Assembly (NCBI GenBank): GCA_951799445.1
Contig: OX637289.1
Coordinates: 5,733,321 to 5,797,320, forward strand
Length of the DNA stretch: 64,000 nucleotides
Source: Pseudisothecium myosuroides
Lineage: Eukaryota > Streptophyta > Bryopsida > Hypnales > Lembophyllaceae
Direction: 5' to 3'
Below the pieces are notes generated by a model. It saw only the letters and a list, made by a program, of their open reading frames with translations. It had not been told where the DNA came from and did not search any database. Each line of letters starts with the position of its first letter. The first letter of the stretch is position 1. Both the position numbers and the translations under genes were made by a program. Positions 47,734-59,583 of the stretch are shown here, one piece after another.

Positions 47734-49163
47734 TTTTTAAGTAAATTAGTTAATGGGGCAGCATGGGTAGCAAAATCCTTAAGTGCTTGCCTATAATAAC
47801 TCCCAAGACTGATAAAACTTCTTACTTCAGTAATTGTCTTAGGTTGAAGAGTATTAATAATTAAATGAATTTTATCTAAATCGGTACTTATACCCTCTTT
47901 ACTAACAATATGCCCCAATAGTTTACCATATGGAACCGCAAATTGGCATTTAGAGGCATTAAGAGAAATTCCAAATTGGTTACATTGATCAAAACACAAA
48001 GCCAATTGGGTAGGATGTTCTAGTTTTGTGCCAAGAACACAAAAATCGTCGAGGAAGATTTCCATGAACTTATGGAGAAATTCATGGAAAGCAACTGTAA
48101 CAATTCTTTGGAAAGTGGCGGGCCCATTGCACACCCCAAATGGCATTCTCCAATGGGCATAGGTACCCCAATCGGTTGTAAATGTAGTCAACAATTGGTC
48201 TTTTAAAGCAATAGTGATTTGGTTATAACCCGAGAAACCATCTAAAAATGAGTACATCTCATGCCCTGCCACAGCGTCTAAAACACTATCGGTAAAAGGC
48301 AATGGGAAGTAATATTTTTTAGTAGCCGCATTTAATTTCCTATAATCTTGGCATATACGTATTTTGCCATTCTTTTTGGGCACAACGACAATTGGACTAA
48401 CCCATTCACTAAATGGGACAGGATAGATAAATCCTATTTCAAGGAGTTTATCTATCTCCTCCTTAACTAGTAAAGAATATTTTGGGTTAAGGCGGTGTTG
48501 CCTTTGACGCACCGGTTTGACATTTTCTTCTAAGGTTATATGGTGTTCACACACCTCGGGTGGTACCCCTTTTAAATCCTTATAAGAAAATGCAAATGTA
48601 TCCAAATATGATTTAAAGAAATCCAACCATTGGTTAATTTTTTCTAATTTTAAATCCCCATTGATTTGAATTATTTTTGGATTAGTTTCACTTCCAATAT
48701 TTAAATCTTGACATAAGTTTTTAGGGACATGTTTCTCAATTGGTATAGAATTAGAAGAATAGTCCCATAGCCCTTCTGTTTCACAAGAGGGTTCCAGTTC
48801 CGATTGGTTGTCTGTCACACCATAGACAGGCTTGTCCAACAACCAGGATTCAATTACCCGATCGGAATCCTCATCCTCTTTACAGGGCAATACGTAATCC
48901 CCAGGTCCTACTTCTTTGAATATTCTAATAATGGGTAATTTAAGGTGTTTGGAAGACCCATGTAAATGAACCCGATTGGCATTAACATTATCTTCCTTGT
49001 CAGAGTCATAATCGAAATCATTGGTATGCTCCGGTGATTCCCATTGTGTCTCCCCATAATATTTTTTTGAATACATTTGCAATTTGACTTTAGTTAATCC
49101 TGAACCAATTGCCAACAAACCTCTACCCCAATCGTCTTTAGCCTTGGCTTTGTACAGCCAAGG
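47673..49163 (-). pseudogene. pol: reverse transcriptase
   Basis: Frame 49118-47673, in the same frame as the protease segment but separated from it by one TGA. RT landmarks in order: FSEWVSPIVVVPKKNGKIR, ICQDYRKLNAATKKYYFPLP, FLDGFSGYNQI, RMPFGVCNGPATFQR, and the catalytic FLDD. Thumb region LLGHIVSKEGIST follows. The frame runs out after LTNLLK through a one-base shift near 47725. The wording of these motifs resembles the Tat/Athila branch of plant Ty3/gypsy. Confidence 0.92.
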
Positions 49164-49907
49164 TCATCCTAATAAAATAGGATAGGATGTATTAGGTGAC
49201 AATTGTTGAAAAATAATATAATCTATAAGATAAATAATACCCGCAATCACTGTTTTTATTTTAGGTAAAATTCCTTTCGGTATTACACGGCTTTGATCTG
49301 CCATTCGTAATACTAATTTAGTTTCTTGTAATCCCTCTAAATGAAGACTAATCATGGTTTCCCAATTCATCAAATTTACACTCGACCCCCCGTCAACTTG
49401 CACCCCAGTAATTAAAACTCCATCAATGGTTACATCAATCATGGGAGCACCCGGATCAGGACTAATAGCGACTTCATTTACCATATTTCTTCCTCTCTTC
49501 CTCACTAAATTAGATTGTAGAGTAGCCCTACAATGAGGTGCTACTCCTACCAATTGTTTAATAGATATATCTGCTTTTAGATTTCCTAAGTCTTCTAGGA
49601 TATCATACGCAGGCACTCCATGCATTATACCAATTGGTTTAAGCCTTTTATTTTTAATGTGCCGATTGGACTTAACCGGTAATGATCGCTCGCCAATTGG
49701 TACTGTTTGCTTCCGCCAATTGGGACGTTCTGGCAATAATTCTAGTTCCTCATCAATTGGACTTTGCAAATTTAAATTAGTATTATTTAAGTGCAACTGC
49801 TCTTTTAAAGGATGATTAAAAATTCCAGGTGCTAGATGATAGTCTTGAAAGTCCCCATTGGTTACTGGATTCAAAGTTTTAAAAGTTGATTTCTTTGGAA
49901 CTACCAA
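49164..49907 (-). pseudogene. pol: aspartic protease region
   Basis: Contains the retroviral-type protease motif VQVDGGSSVNLM and later YPILLG. The next codon is TGA (49164-49166) where related elements have a sense codon before PWL; the same frame continues beyond it into RT. A single C-to-T change could account for this. The first residues lie next to the inserted element at 49926-50859, which separates this frame from the end of gag. Confidence 0.85.
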
Positions 49908-49925
49908 TGGGGTTGAATTTTTTAA

Positions 49926-50859
49926 CCCCTAAAGGTCTGAGACTATGTTTTCACCAAAACCGCTCCAAAACTGCCATTTCTAATACAAGTACCAAATTTT
50001 ATTAAAAAAACATTTTTGGACACATGTAACCGTAAGATCTTATAGAACACTGGGTTGAGAAGATGTGGAAAAAATTTCAGAATTTTCCACCATGCGGATT
50101 GGAAGATATTAGCGTTTGAATTGACAAAAACCCTTTTTTTGTCCCTGCGAAAATCCGGGCAGCTGCACTTCACAAGGTCACATTTGTATGAAAAACTGCC
50201 CAAAATGGTGGTTAATCTTTGGATTCATTCTTCTAGGCAAGTTGGCTATATGCTTGAAAATTTTCAGATCATTTGGAGTTGCACAACATATAGGAATAAA
50301 GTAGTAAGTAGAAAGAAGTAGAGAATGATTCAAAACACTAAATTGTTAAGAATTTATTTATGGAATTGAAAAATGCCAATCCCAACGGTTGTAATGTTGT
50401 AATAAATAATCTACATCCAATGTTTTAATTTTTTTTCAAAAATATTGGAAATTGAGTGAAATAAAGGACTTCAAAGTTTATTTTAGAGTAGAGATTCTAT
50501 AACTACCCTCAAATTAAGAATCTTCATAACTTTTGACTCATTAATCCAAATGGAATGATTTAAAGCTTTCCACGTACATATAAATCTAAAGAACCAATTC
50601 CAAATTTTTATTTTTAAAAAAAATGATTTTTAAAGAATTTTTTGAGCTGCCCGGGCTGCCCGCCACGCACCAAAAATTACATATCATACAATAACTTTTT
50701 AACCATGTAGTCAAAAGTTATAAAAATTGTTGGGCCTTAAAGATACTCCTTGGGCACATCTTGTGTGAAAATTTCAAAGAAAAAAAATAAAAACTCCACT
50801 TGTAGTGGGCTGCCCAAAATCGCTATGTTGTCAAAAAACGGTGTTTGGACCTTTAGGGG
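49926..50859 (-). mobile_element. TTAA-family element inserted between gag and pol
   Basis: Starts CCCCTAAAGGTCTGAG, ends GGACCTTTAGGGG, and is flanked by a perfect TTAA duplication (49922-49925, 50860-50863). 934 bp. Its interior is the reverse complement of copy 1 (the TGGAAAAAATTTCAGAATTTT stretch matches the complement of copy 1 near 1110-1130). I saw no CAATTG in it, unlike the DNA on both sides. Confidence 0.85.
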
Positions 50860-51000
50860 TTAATTGTGTTACAGGTTGTACCAATGGGAAAATGTTTGGT
50901 GGTACAATCTCACTGGATTTGATGTCTAGCAATTTATTATTAATACCGATTGTAACATTACCAATTGGAATTGTGGTGGACCCTGATTGAATCAGTGGTG

Positions 51001-53154
51001 TCACCACAGGATTTGCGGTATCTCAGCCCGATTGGAATTTTCAATTCCTATTGGTAAGGTTACATCAGCATTAACAATATGTTGACTCCCAATTGGTATT
51101 TCTTTAGCAACCCTGGTTCTAATTATAATTCGTTCAACATTTTTAATATCCTTATGAGTATTATTAATTAAAATAGAATTCTCACAATTGGTTTTTCCAC
51201 TATCTTGACTTAAAGAAACATGATGCACTTCCCTATCATCTTGAATGAGTACTAATTTTGCACTGGTATCTTTATTTCTCACTAACCCATCGGTATTTCT
51301 AGGATTTTCTCGTTTTGGCCAATTACATTCCTCGGCCGTATGACCTGCTTGGTTACAATTGCCACACAATGGCACATAAGGAACATTTGCCCTTGCATTG
51401 GAGCAATTTCTTGCATAATGCCCCAATTGTTTGCAATTGTAACAAGTCACATTATCTAGCCAAGTAGAATTATTTCCCCCATAGGTAGGATTTCCTTGAT
51501 TAGGATTGCCATATGGCATTTGATTCCATCCTTTATTTTGATTTGTTGGATTTTGTGGAATATATCGATTGGAAGTCCCAGTGTATTCCCCACTATTAAA
51601 ATTCCTTGTATTAAAATTTCGAGGTGGTGCATAATTTGGATTAAAATTATTTCCCTTGTAATTAGATTGTCGTACAAACCTATTGTTATTGTTATTGTTG
51701 TTGTTATTTTCATAATTGTTATTATTGCTATCCATAAGGTATACTTGACCAAAGTTATTACGTTGAGTAGCATCAGCTAGTAAACTTTGTTGTAATTTAC
51801 GACATGATTCAGTTTTATGTTTCCCCGCACAAAACCTACATTTTGGAGGTAAGTTTGGTGGGGATGGACAATCATTTAACATATGTCCTTGACCCTTACA
51901 ATTGGTACACCAAATATTGGCTCTATCATTAGGGGGTTGACCTTTCTTTTCCGTAGCATTATTTATATGAACGGCTAGATCCTCAAATTTATGGGTTAAG
52001 TCCATCAATTGAGTTTCAATCTTAGTTTGACTTGAAGGTATTGAATTAACCATTGTTGGACCAACTGGTATAGATTGTACTGGACCCACATTTATTGGTA
52101 TAGGCACTTGTATTACAGAATTTGATGGTGCATAAGGAAGAGATGGATGAGGAACTATAGATGGTTGTCTAATAGGTCTCATTTGTGGTTGAGATTGAAT
52201 AGCCACTCCATAGCTATCCTCAAAGTTTACCTCCTCCCATAATTTAGCTCTTCTATAAGCATCATTTAGATTATCGGGGGTAATTTCTTTTACATATGTT
52301 TTCAATCTATGTGGTACCAGACCTCTAATGAAAAAGCGCATTTGCATTTGATCTGTATAACCATGATCAACTGGTAGCCTTAAGACTAAATCTTCCAGTC
52401 GGCCATAATAAGAATCAATAGATTCTCCTAAAGTCATGGTAATATCTTGCAATTGTTCACTCAATCTTTCTTCATAAGCTATTGGTCGGAAATGATTTAA
52501 AAATGCATCCTTTAATGCAATCCAATTGGCAAAATGTCCAGGTGGTTGACGTTGGAACCATTGTTTTGCATGGTCTTGCAACATAACTGGAAATATACTA
52601 AGCCAATGGCCCTCAGTTCTAGCATTATTGGCATTACACAACGTTAAAAATTCATGAACATGCCTATCAGGATCACTACCAATTTGTCCATAAAAATGGG
52701 GAAATTGGACTAATGAATATGGCCGATCGGCCTCATTCCCAGCCCGCATAGCCACTGGCAGTACATCAGCAGCCGCCATTGGCTTAGTGTCAAATTCGGA
52801 ACAATCACTATCAAACCAATCGATTTGAATACTTGGTCTAGAAGATATTGAACTTTCTTCACTACCAATTGATTCAGTATCCTCTTCAGGACTATTAGGA
52901 TGCGGTATTCCCGAAGGTTGTACCGGACCAATTGGGAAAAACAACGGACTGCCTGGTTCTTCTACAGGCACCCTATCTAAATCCGAATTATAATTTTCCC
53001 AATTGGGATTGTTAGGTAAAGACACTCCCTGATTGGGCTCAAACTGATTGAGACACCATCGGTATCTTGACTGTCGACGGGCTCTTTCCTCCCTCTCACG
53101 AGCTCTCTCCTCTCTGGTAATTACGTTAGACTCGAGAAATTCATTAAAACTCAT
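51001..53154 (-). CDS. gag polyprotein of the gypsy element
   Basis: 717 residues, intact. It starts MSFNEFLESNVITREERARE about 110 bp inside the 5' LTR. The charged N-terminus (REERARRQSR) is followed by the capsid-type retrotrans_gag domain (LTLCNANNARTEGHWL through RRAKLWEEVN). Then come four zinc knuckles: CTNCKGQGHMLNDC, a variant CRFCAGKHKTESC, CYNCKQLGHYARNC and CGNCNQAGHTAEEC; most plant gag proteins have one or two. A long Asn-rich stretch lies between knuckles 2 and 3. Role: particle assembly and RNA binding. After its stop another frame is open to the inserted element (50864), so gag and pol may originally have been joined by a frameshift. Confidence 0.92.
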   Translation of the reverse strand: MSFNEFLESNVITREERAREREERARRQSRYRWCLNQFEPNQGVSLPNNPNWENYNSDLDRVPVEEPGSPLFFPIGPVQPSGIPHPNSPEEDTESIGSEESSISSRPSIQIDWFDSDCSEFDTKPMAAADVLPVAMRAGNEADRPYSLVQFPHFYGQIGSDPDRHVHEFLTLCNANNARTEGHWLSIFPVMLQDHAKQWFQRQPPGHFANWIALKDAFLNHFRPIAYEERLSEQLQDITMTLGESIDSYYGRLEDLVLRLPVDHGYTDQMQMRFFIRGLVPHRLKTYVKEITPDNLNDAYRRAKLWEEVNFEDSYGVAIQSQPQMRPIRQPSIVPHPSLPYAPSNSVIQVPIPINVGPVQSIPVGPTMVNSIPSSQTKIETQLMDLTHKFEDLAVHINNATEKKGQPPNDRANIWCTNCKGQGHMLNDCPSPPNLPPKCRFCAGKHKTESCRKLQQSLLADATQRNNFGQVYLMDSNNNNYENNNNNNNNNRFVRQSNYKGNNFNPNYAPPRNFNTRNFNSGEYTGTSNRYIPQNPTNQNKGWNQMPYGNPNQGNPTYGGNNSTWLDNVTCYNCKQLGHYARNCSNARANVPYVPLCGNCNQAGHTAEECNWPKRENPRNTDGLVRNKDTSAKLVLIQDDREVHHVSLSQDSGKTNCENSILINNTHKDIKNVERIIIRTRVAKEIPIGSQHIVNADVTLPIGIENSNRAEIPQILW

Positions 53155-53245
53155 GAGCTTCCCTCATGATCAAACTTGTTACCATTCCAATTGGACAATT
53201 AGGGCATAAAAATTCAACTATTCTGATTGAATATAAATTATTACC

Positions 53246-53263
53246 TCCCCAGCATGGTCACCA
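53246..53263 (-). other. Primer binding site
   Basis: TGGTGACCATGCTGGGGA on the element strand, starting three bases after the 5' LTR end. The TGG start fits a tRNA 3' CCA end. I could not assign the tRNA. Confidence 0.6.
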
Positions 53264-53266
53264 AAA

Positions 53267-54595
53267 TGTGAATAGGTTTTTATTTCTTTTCTAAAATAAA
53301 TTCCTAGGGTAGAGTTCAAACTCTAGGAGGTAAATTACTTCAAAAAGGAATCTTAAATACACCTAAGAGATCCAATTGCAAGATTCTTTAAGTACAAATC
53401 TCATAAATCATGTCAATAACCATCGTTTTAGAACCACTTATCATAATTTCAATTGGTTTTGGTTGTCTATCTTTTGCTCCAGTTAAACTTCACTTCAATT
53501 TTTCTTCTCTTTTTAATTCTTTTCTCCAAGATTCTCCTCATTGCTATTCATCTTTAGCTTTTCTCCAATTGGTTTCTTGGCTTTGTCTTCTTCCATAAAA
53601 TTCTCCTCTTTAGTCTTGCACTCCATCTTTAAATTATCAAACCGTTGGCAAAATGCACACTTCTTTATTTTCTTTTTAGAATATTCTTGATCCGTTTTTA
53701 TTTTATTTATTAATCTCAATTTCTATTTTTATATTTAATGACATTAATTTAAATTATATTTCTCAATTAATTACTCTCAATGATTTTAATAATCACTCCA
53801 AGTTATCACCAATTGGTATTATTTATAATCAAACCTATCATTTTCCAATTGGTTATATTTCTCTAACTTCTCCGATTAGTTTCAGACAAAATCTCTCAGT
53901 CACTCAAAACTCCCTGATCTCTCCATACACAGATTTCCGATTGGTTTATACTCACAGCCACTCCACAGACTCATCACATCAATCATAATTGTAAAATCCA
54001 ATTGTTACATTCATAGTTCTCAATTTAATATCACATCATCTAATTCTTTACTTTCTCTCAACATCACAAATTCTCTCAAACACCCAATTGATACTCACAG
54101 GCTTTCCATACACTCTTAATTATCCAATTTATCAATATTCTCACAATTGTTTACTCACTTCCAGTCACAATTTACTTCACCAATTGTTCACATTCAAACT
54201 CATAGTTTCTCCATTGATTCCAATCAAACATTCAAACACACACACAACCATTTGCACATACTCACAATTGCAAACATTCACTATATTCATAAAACCAAAA
54301 CACAAAATACAGAACTTCCAATTGTTTTACTTCCGGCGATTGGAAGGAGCTCTTGCACCATGCAAAGGAAAAACTAAACTGCCAATTGAAACTACCTGCC
54401 TATAAGCTCAAGTTTCCAACCAACTTAACTATCAATTGGAATTCTATTCCTTTACCGCTCACTTCAACTGAATCTTGAACCCAATTGGTAACTTCCGCTA
54501 GTAAACTCTTAAACTACACATCCAATTGGTAAAATCTACAAATAGACATGGAAAATAGCCAATTGAACAAAAAGTAAAATAGCATTCAGACTACA
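53267..54595 (-). repeat. 5' LTR of the gypsy element
   Basis: 1329 bp, near-identical to 30793-32119, with the same TG...CA ends. The open frames at 54088-54405 and 31612-31929 are antisense and identical only because the LTRs are. Confidence 0.95.
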
Positions 54596-54600
54596 CTTTT

Positions 54601-55671
54601 GCATATGATATCCAAATGCCAGGTTCTTTGTTGTATTGGAACCCTTCTTTAAGTGCCAGTAAGAAAATAAGAAAGTTTGACCAATTTAATATTTTTTATT
54701 GCCCGGTAAGGCATTGAATTTTTATTTCTTAAAACTTCTACCTTTAGCAATATTTATCAAAATGACATGAATCAAAGCTTCGAACGTAGATTAGGATGAT
54801 TTGTATCCATCCTAAAAATGTCATGCAAAAAATCCAAATTATAAAGTCAATAGAGCTTGCCTAAGTTCAAACAAGTAAAAATTAGAACATTTTAGCATAT
54901 ACTAATTAATATAAAATAGTTTGATTTTGATAAGTAGTGCCTCATACAATGAATCCGTCATTAATGCACACGTTAGACTAGCTTGGCAAACTAATTCCTA
55001 AAGAATTGCGTTGTTTTGAGTCCCAAAACTACTTCAAAATACTTGTACTCAAAGTGAGGCCAAAATCTTCATCTATATTTATTCTTTAACAAATTCAACC
55101 ATAGGATTCTTTAGTTAACTTTTTCAATTACATTCTTTAAAAGATTCAAACTAAAAAACCTTACCAATTGCAAGATCATGACATTTAAATTTCAGAAAAA
55201 AGTAGTTTCAACTCTTCCCATGTGGTTGTGCCATTTTTCAAAAAAATTACCAAAAAATGTATACGTGCTACAACTTACAACTTTCCATAATATATTAAGA
55301 TACAATTATTAGGGATTACACTTTAAAAAATCATCAAAAAATCATTCATATTCATACTTGAAAAAAATAGCAAATAAAAAAAGGTAAAATATATTTTAAA
55401 ATATTGAATTGTTAGAAAATTAGTTTTAGAATTGAAAATTTTCAATTTCAAAGTTTATAATGTTATAATAAAGAACCTATATCCATAATTATATTCAAAG
55501 GGTATTAAAAATTGAGCATACAAAAGGACTTTTTAAAATTATTTTTGAGTAGAGATTCCATAATTGACTGCAAATTTTCATCTAGTTAATCAAAATAGAA
55601 TTATTTATAGCTTTTTATTTATACAAAAATCTATATATGAACTAAACCTAGTTCTAATTTATATTCTTTAA
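54601..55671. other. Intergenic AT-rich DNA
   Basis: No gene or clear repeat is supported. Confidence 0.35.
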
Positions 55672-56726
55672 ATCCTAAAGGACCATTGTTCCCTTTAAAG
55701 ACAATATGGATTTTAAATAGGTTCCAGGGCTCTTTTTTTTGCACTATAGATGACCAATGGAGCCCCTGCGTGCCCTCCGTTTGCTGGTGAATATTTGGAG
55801 GGAGCCAGGCACAGTGGCGGAAATGTGTCAGAGAGAGTTGAAATCTGGCAAAATTTTGCCAAAAAAAGAAGCCCTGGCAGGTTCCTATGACCTCAATTTT
55901 TGGTGAAATTTCTTAAAATTGTCTTATAAAATAGAAAAATTAATTGGCCTTGTGGAAATATAATTTTTATTTCAATAGGTGCTTGAGAGCAAACATTATA
56001 CTACAAAAAAGCCTAAAACTAAACTCTATAGATTGTACAAAAAAATTGTAAAAAGTCAAAATCAATATTTTAAATTTTTTCCTAAAATATTACTCTGTAT
56101 ATTCTATTTGGACTAGTAATGAGAAAGTTAAGGGCACTCTTGTTTTTTGGGCAATCTAGAAACATCTTCTTACAAAAGAACCCTTATAGGATTCCTTTCT
56201 AAATGCAATTTAAGTTCTTTTTTAAAATAAATTATTTGACAAGGTTAAATTTTTTTGCTAAAATAATTTTATCATTGGTACTATTGTGTTTCAATCCCAT
56301 CTTAGAGCTATTAACAATTTAGTCTTTTTTTCAATCTTGGACCTACTCAAGGACCTACTTCTACTCAACAATTTAAAAACAATAAAGATTAGGGTTTTTT
56401 TTTGAAATACTTTCAACTCAATTTTTTCATAAAAAAAACTTTAAATTCAAAGTTTACAGTGCAAAATTTTTCCACGAATGGCAGTCAAAGTCATCTGAAA
56501 TTGCAAATTAGTATTCAATTTTTTTTCCAACTTTGAATGCTAATATCTTCTAATTTGTGATATACAGACTTCAAAAAAATTTACAACATGTATTCAAACA
56601 AGTGAAGTACAAGATCTTACAGTTGAATTCTTTAAAAAATTATTTTTTTTGTTGTCTTAGGTAAATGTTGCAGAAATTACATTTTTGACTATTTTTGACA
56701 GAAAAATGGCCTTGGTCTCCTAGGGG
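55672..56726 (+). mobile_element. TTAA-family inverted-repeat element, copy 4
   Basis: Starts ATCCTAAAGGACCATTG (degenerate) and ends TCTCCTAGGGG, with TTAA on both sides (55668-55671, 56727-56730). 1055 bp, same orientation as copies 1 and 2. Non-coding. Confidence 0.7.
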
Positions 56727-57139
56727 TTAAAAATTGATTTTTTCTAAGTTGCACAAGCTGTCCATGTTGAGAAAAAAACCACATATCGTATAATTACTTC
56801 CTAACCATATATTCAAAAATTATAAAATTTATTGTGTCTTAAAGCTACTCGTCAACCACATTTTCTCTCAAAAATTCAATGAAAAAAATAATTATGGGTT
56901 TGTGGTTTCAAACTCACTCCATATAGGATTTCAAACATATAGTCATGATTTGGACCCAATATTTGTCAATATAGCAAGGCAAATGTATACTATGGTGAGC
57001 TACTATCGAAAAGGGCGAAAAGGAAGTTTTTTTTAGCAAATGGATTTAGGAAATTGAAAAATGACGTGTTTAACGCCTAAAGGACCAAGGGGGGTTTCCA
57101 GGGAGACTTTGTCAAAACTTGCACATTATAAAAAAAAAT

Positions 57140-57635
57140 CAGCCCTTGGGAGGGCTCCTTCCCTTTGCAAAAGGGCTGTGAGTTCCCTGCAATGGAACTT
57201 AGAGCCCCTTTGAGGGACAATGGCCACTATTCATCATCAAATATGAATAGTGGCCACAATAAAAAATTATTAAAAAATTAAAAAATATTGAAATATTGAA
57301 AAAGTACAATAAAAAATATTTAAAAATATTAAAATAATAATTAAAATAATATTAAAATAATATTTCAAGCTGAAAAGGATAACTTCGGCCACATCAGATT
57401 TGGGAATTTCAAAATTTTGAGTTTATTTTATTAATAATATTTTTAAATATTTTTTAAATATTTTTTTAATTATAATACTGAACTGTCCCCCGCAGCCCCG
57501 TGAAGATCAGGCCTTCCAGTTCGCCGGACAAAAAATAAAAAAAATGAATTTTTTTTTCCTGTTTATTTAGCCAGCGTTCCCTATTGTCCAGCAACTCACA
57601 GCCCTCCCGAGGGCTCGTTTTTCTTCCTATGCCAT
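57140..57635 (+). repeat. Flanking ~490-bp direct repeat, left copy
   Basis: Begins ATCAGCCCTTGGGAGGGCTC and ends CTCACAGCCCTCCCGAGGGC. The ends are roughly inverted copies of each other. The centre is AT-rich (runs of TTAAAAATATT). Confidence 0.75.
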
Positions 57636-57659
57636 CACATTTGTAATTTTTAGACAAAA

Positions 57660-59583
57660 CTTGAATCAAATATGATTTCCTAAAACTTGTTGCAGTAGGG
57701 CACTATTGCCACCATTCATAACTCCACATTATTTACATTGAAATTTTATCTTCTACACATTATTTATACTGAAGGAGTAAAAAAGAACTTCTTTTCATAA
57801 ATTTACAATGAAAAAGTAGAAGAACCTAAAACAGTCACTAATAACTCCATCACCACCACCCAAGGCATTGATATTAGCCACTAGTCAACATAATGAAGTC
57901 CTAATCTCATTTATTTGAATGAATGTATCATGGATTGATGTAAGATTGTAATGGATCAATTCTTAGGTGTCTCTCTAAGTCAATGAAAACTTTCTAAACT
58001 AATTTTGAATTTTTTATCACCTCACACACAACAATAGTCATCAATCTAAAGACAAAATAAAAAAGGTGGTCCCAAGGGTTGAATTGTGCAAAGTGGTATG
58101 AAAGGTCATTTTGAAACTCAAAGGCCCCTAAAAAACTATTTCAACATGTCTTGTACAAATAGAAGAATTACATTATTGCTTAAATGTTCTTCATACTGCT
58201 GCAAATGACTTCTACTTGATTAAAATTGTAAAATATTAAAATTTGAGATTTTGTAAATTTGTGAATTCATAAATTTAAAGTTTCAAATTATGAAATTATA
58301 AATTATAAATAAATAACTAAGAAAAATACACTAATTTGCAAATTAATAGATAAAAAAATTGTAGTTTGTTAATTTTAAAATTTTAAAATGAAATTGGATT
58401 TTTTTTACTACTTTAGTATTTTAATATTAATGTACTTTTTAATTTTAAGATGAAATATAAGTAGCAATGAAGAATGGCGTGAAAAATCTTCAAGTAATAA
58501 TTTTATTTCTTACATCTGAAACCTTATTATATATGGAGTACATGTTAGCTAGAATTTTGAGCTCCTAGTATACTTGAATCAAAATGTCTGTATGCCACAC
58601 CTTGTACAAGTTTAGCACAAAGAGAAGCATAATCAACTTTCCTTTCTATTGGTTCTACTTTATAAATGATTGTTCAAAGATACTAGAACATTTGTAGAGG
58701 TTACATTTTATTGTTTACATTTCATGTGCCAAATTGCTTGAATTATGATCTTGAAGTACAATTGCATTTTGCTATGGCAATCCAAAATATTGTCTTTACG
58801 TGTATTTACCCATTTATTCAACGTTAGGCACCGTAGAACCACATTTGGAATTACCATTATTGACTATTGTCAAGGCTCATATAACAATATGACTTTCAAG
58901 TCAAGTTACAACTATTAGAATAAATATAATTCTAAAACGGTCAATATAAGCAATTCAACATAGTTGGAGGCATTTTTTCCTAAAATTAATATTTTCATAG
59001 TAATAGAAAGTGAAAACCATGAACATTAAAAAAATAGATTTATTGGATGTGGTATGTAATTTCTATGATTTTTCAAAGTGTTGGCTCTCTAGACCACTGA
59101 AACTGTCACGTAGCTAGATCCTAAACCAAAATCTGCAAAAAAATTAGTAGTCAACAAATTAGAGTTAAGTATGTGTCCTTCAAATGTGTCAACAAATCAT
59201 AGTCAAGCATTTGAAGGACACATTAACAAAAGTCTAGGGACACATTTAGTAGAAGTCTAGGGTACAAGAATGGGTGTTTCTACCTTAGGTTCTATTCAAT
59301 AGATTGATAAAGTTTTGATCTTTTTCATCGTGATGATCATTTTTGGGGTACAATTTGGTGGAAAAATCATCTTATTGGAACTTATCAAAGTATAATACAA
59401 TCATCCTATAAGTCTCATCCTAGATTCTATCTTATTTTTTCATAATTGTTTTATAGAAGTGAATGTATCTTGTAATTTAATGAAATAAATTGTACTTTCT
59501 TAGACTAATTACACTTTGTGCAAACTCAAATTTCCAATCCAATGAAGCATTAGAGATGCAAATCTTGTCTAGGATGAAGAATT
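57660..59583. other. Downstream of NC2-beta, no further gene seen
   Basis: AT-rich. The TTTATT-type signals expected in a minus-strand 3' UTR are too common here to choose one. Confidence 0.35.

Larger units (their letters stand above)
30793..54595 (-). mobile_element. Ty3/gypsy LTR retrotransposon (Tat/Athila-like), with nested insertions
   Basis: Bounded by LTRs at 30793-32119 and 53267-54595 and by the 5-bp direct repeat CTTTT (30788-30792, 54596-54600). The coding strand is minus, so the 5' LTR is on the right. Order: LTR, primer site, gag, protease, RT, RNase H, integrase, accessory frame, polypurine tract, LTR. Removing insertions at 33463-39015, 39848-44182 and 49926-50859 with one copy of each duplication leaves about 12,967 bp. 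RT and the integrase tail (GPY type, no chromodomain seen) suggest the Tat/Athila lineage, where extra genes occur. By eye the LTRs differ at roughly 8 positions plus two small gaps, so insertion was fairly recent. CCAATTGG-type words saturate the element and are rare in the inserted elements. Confidence 0.95.
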
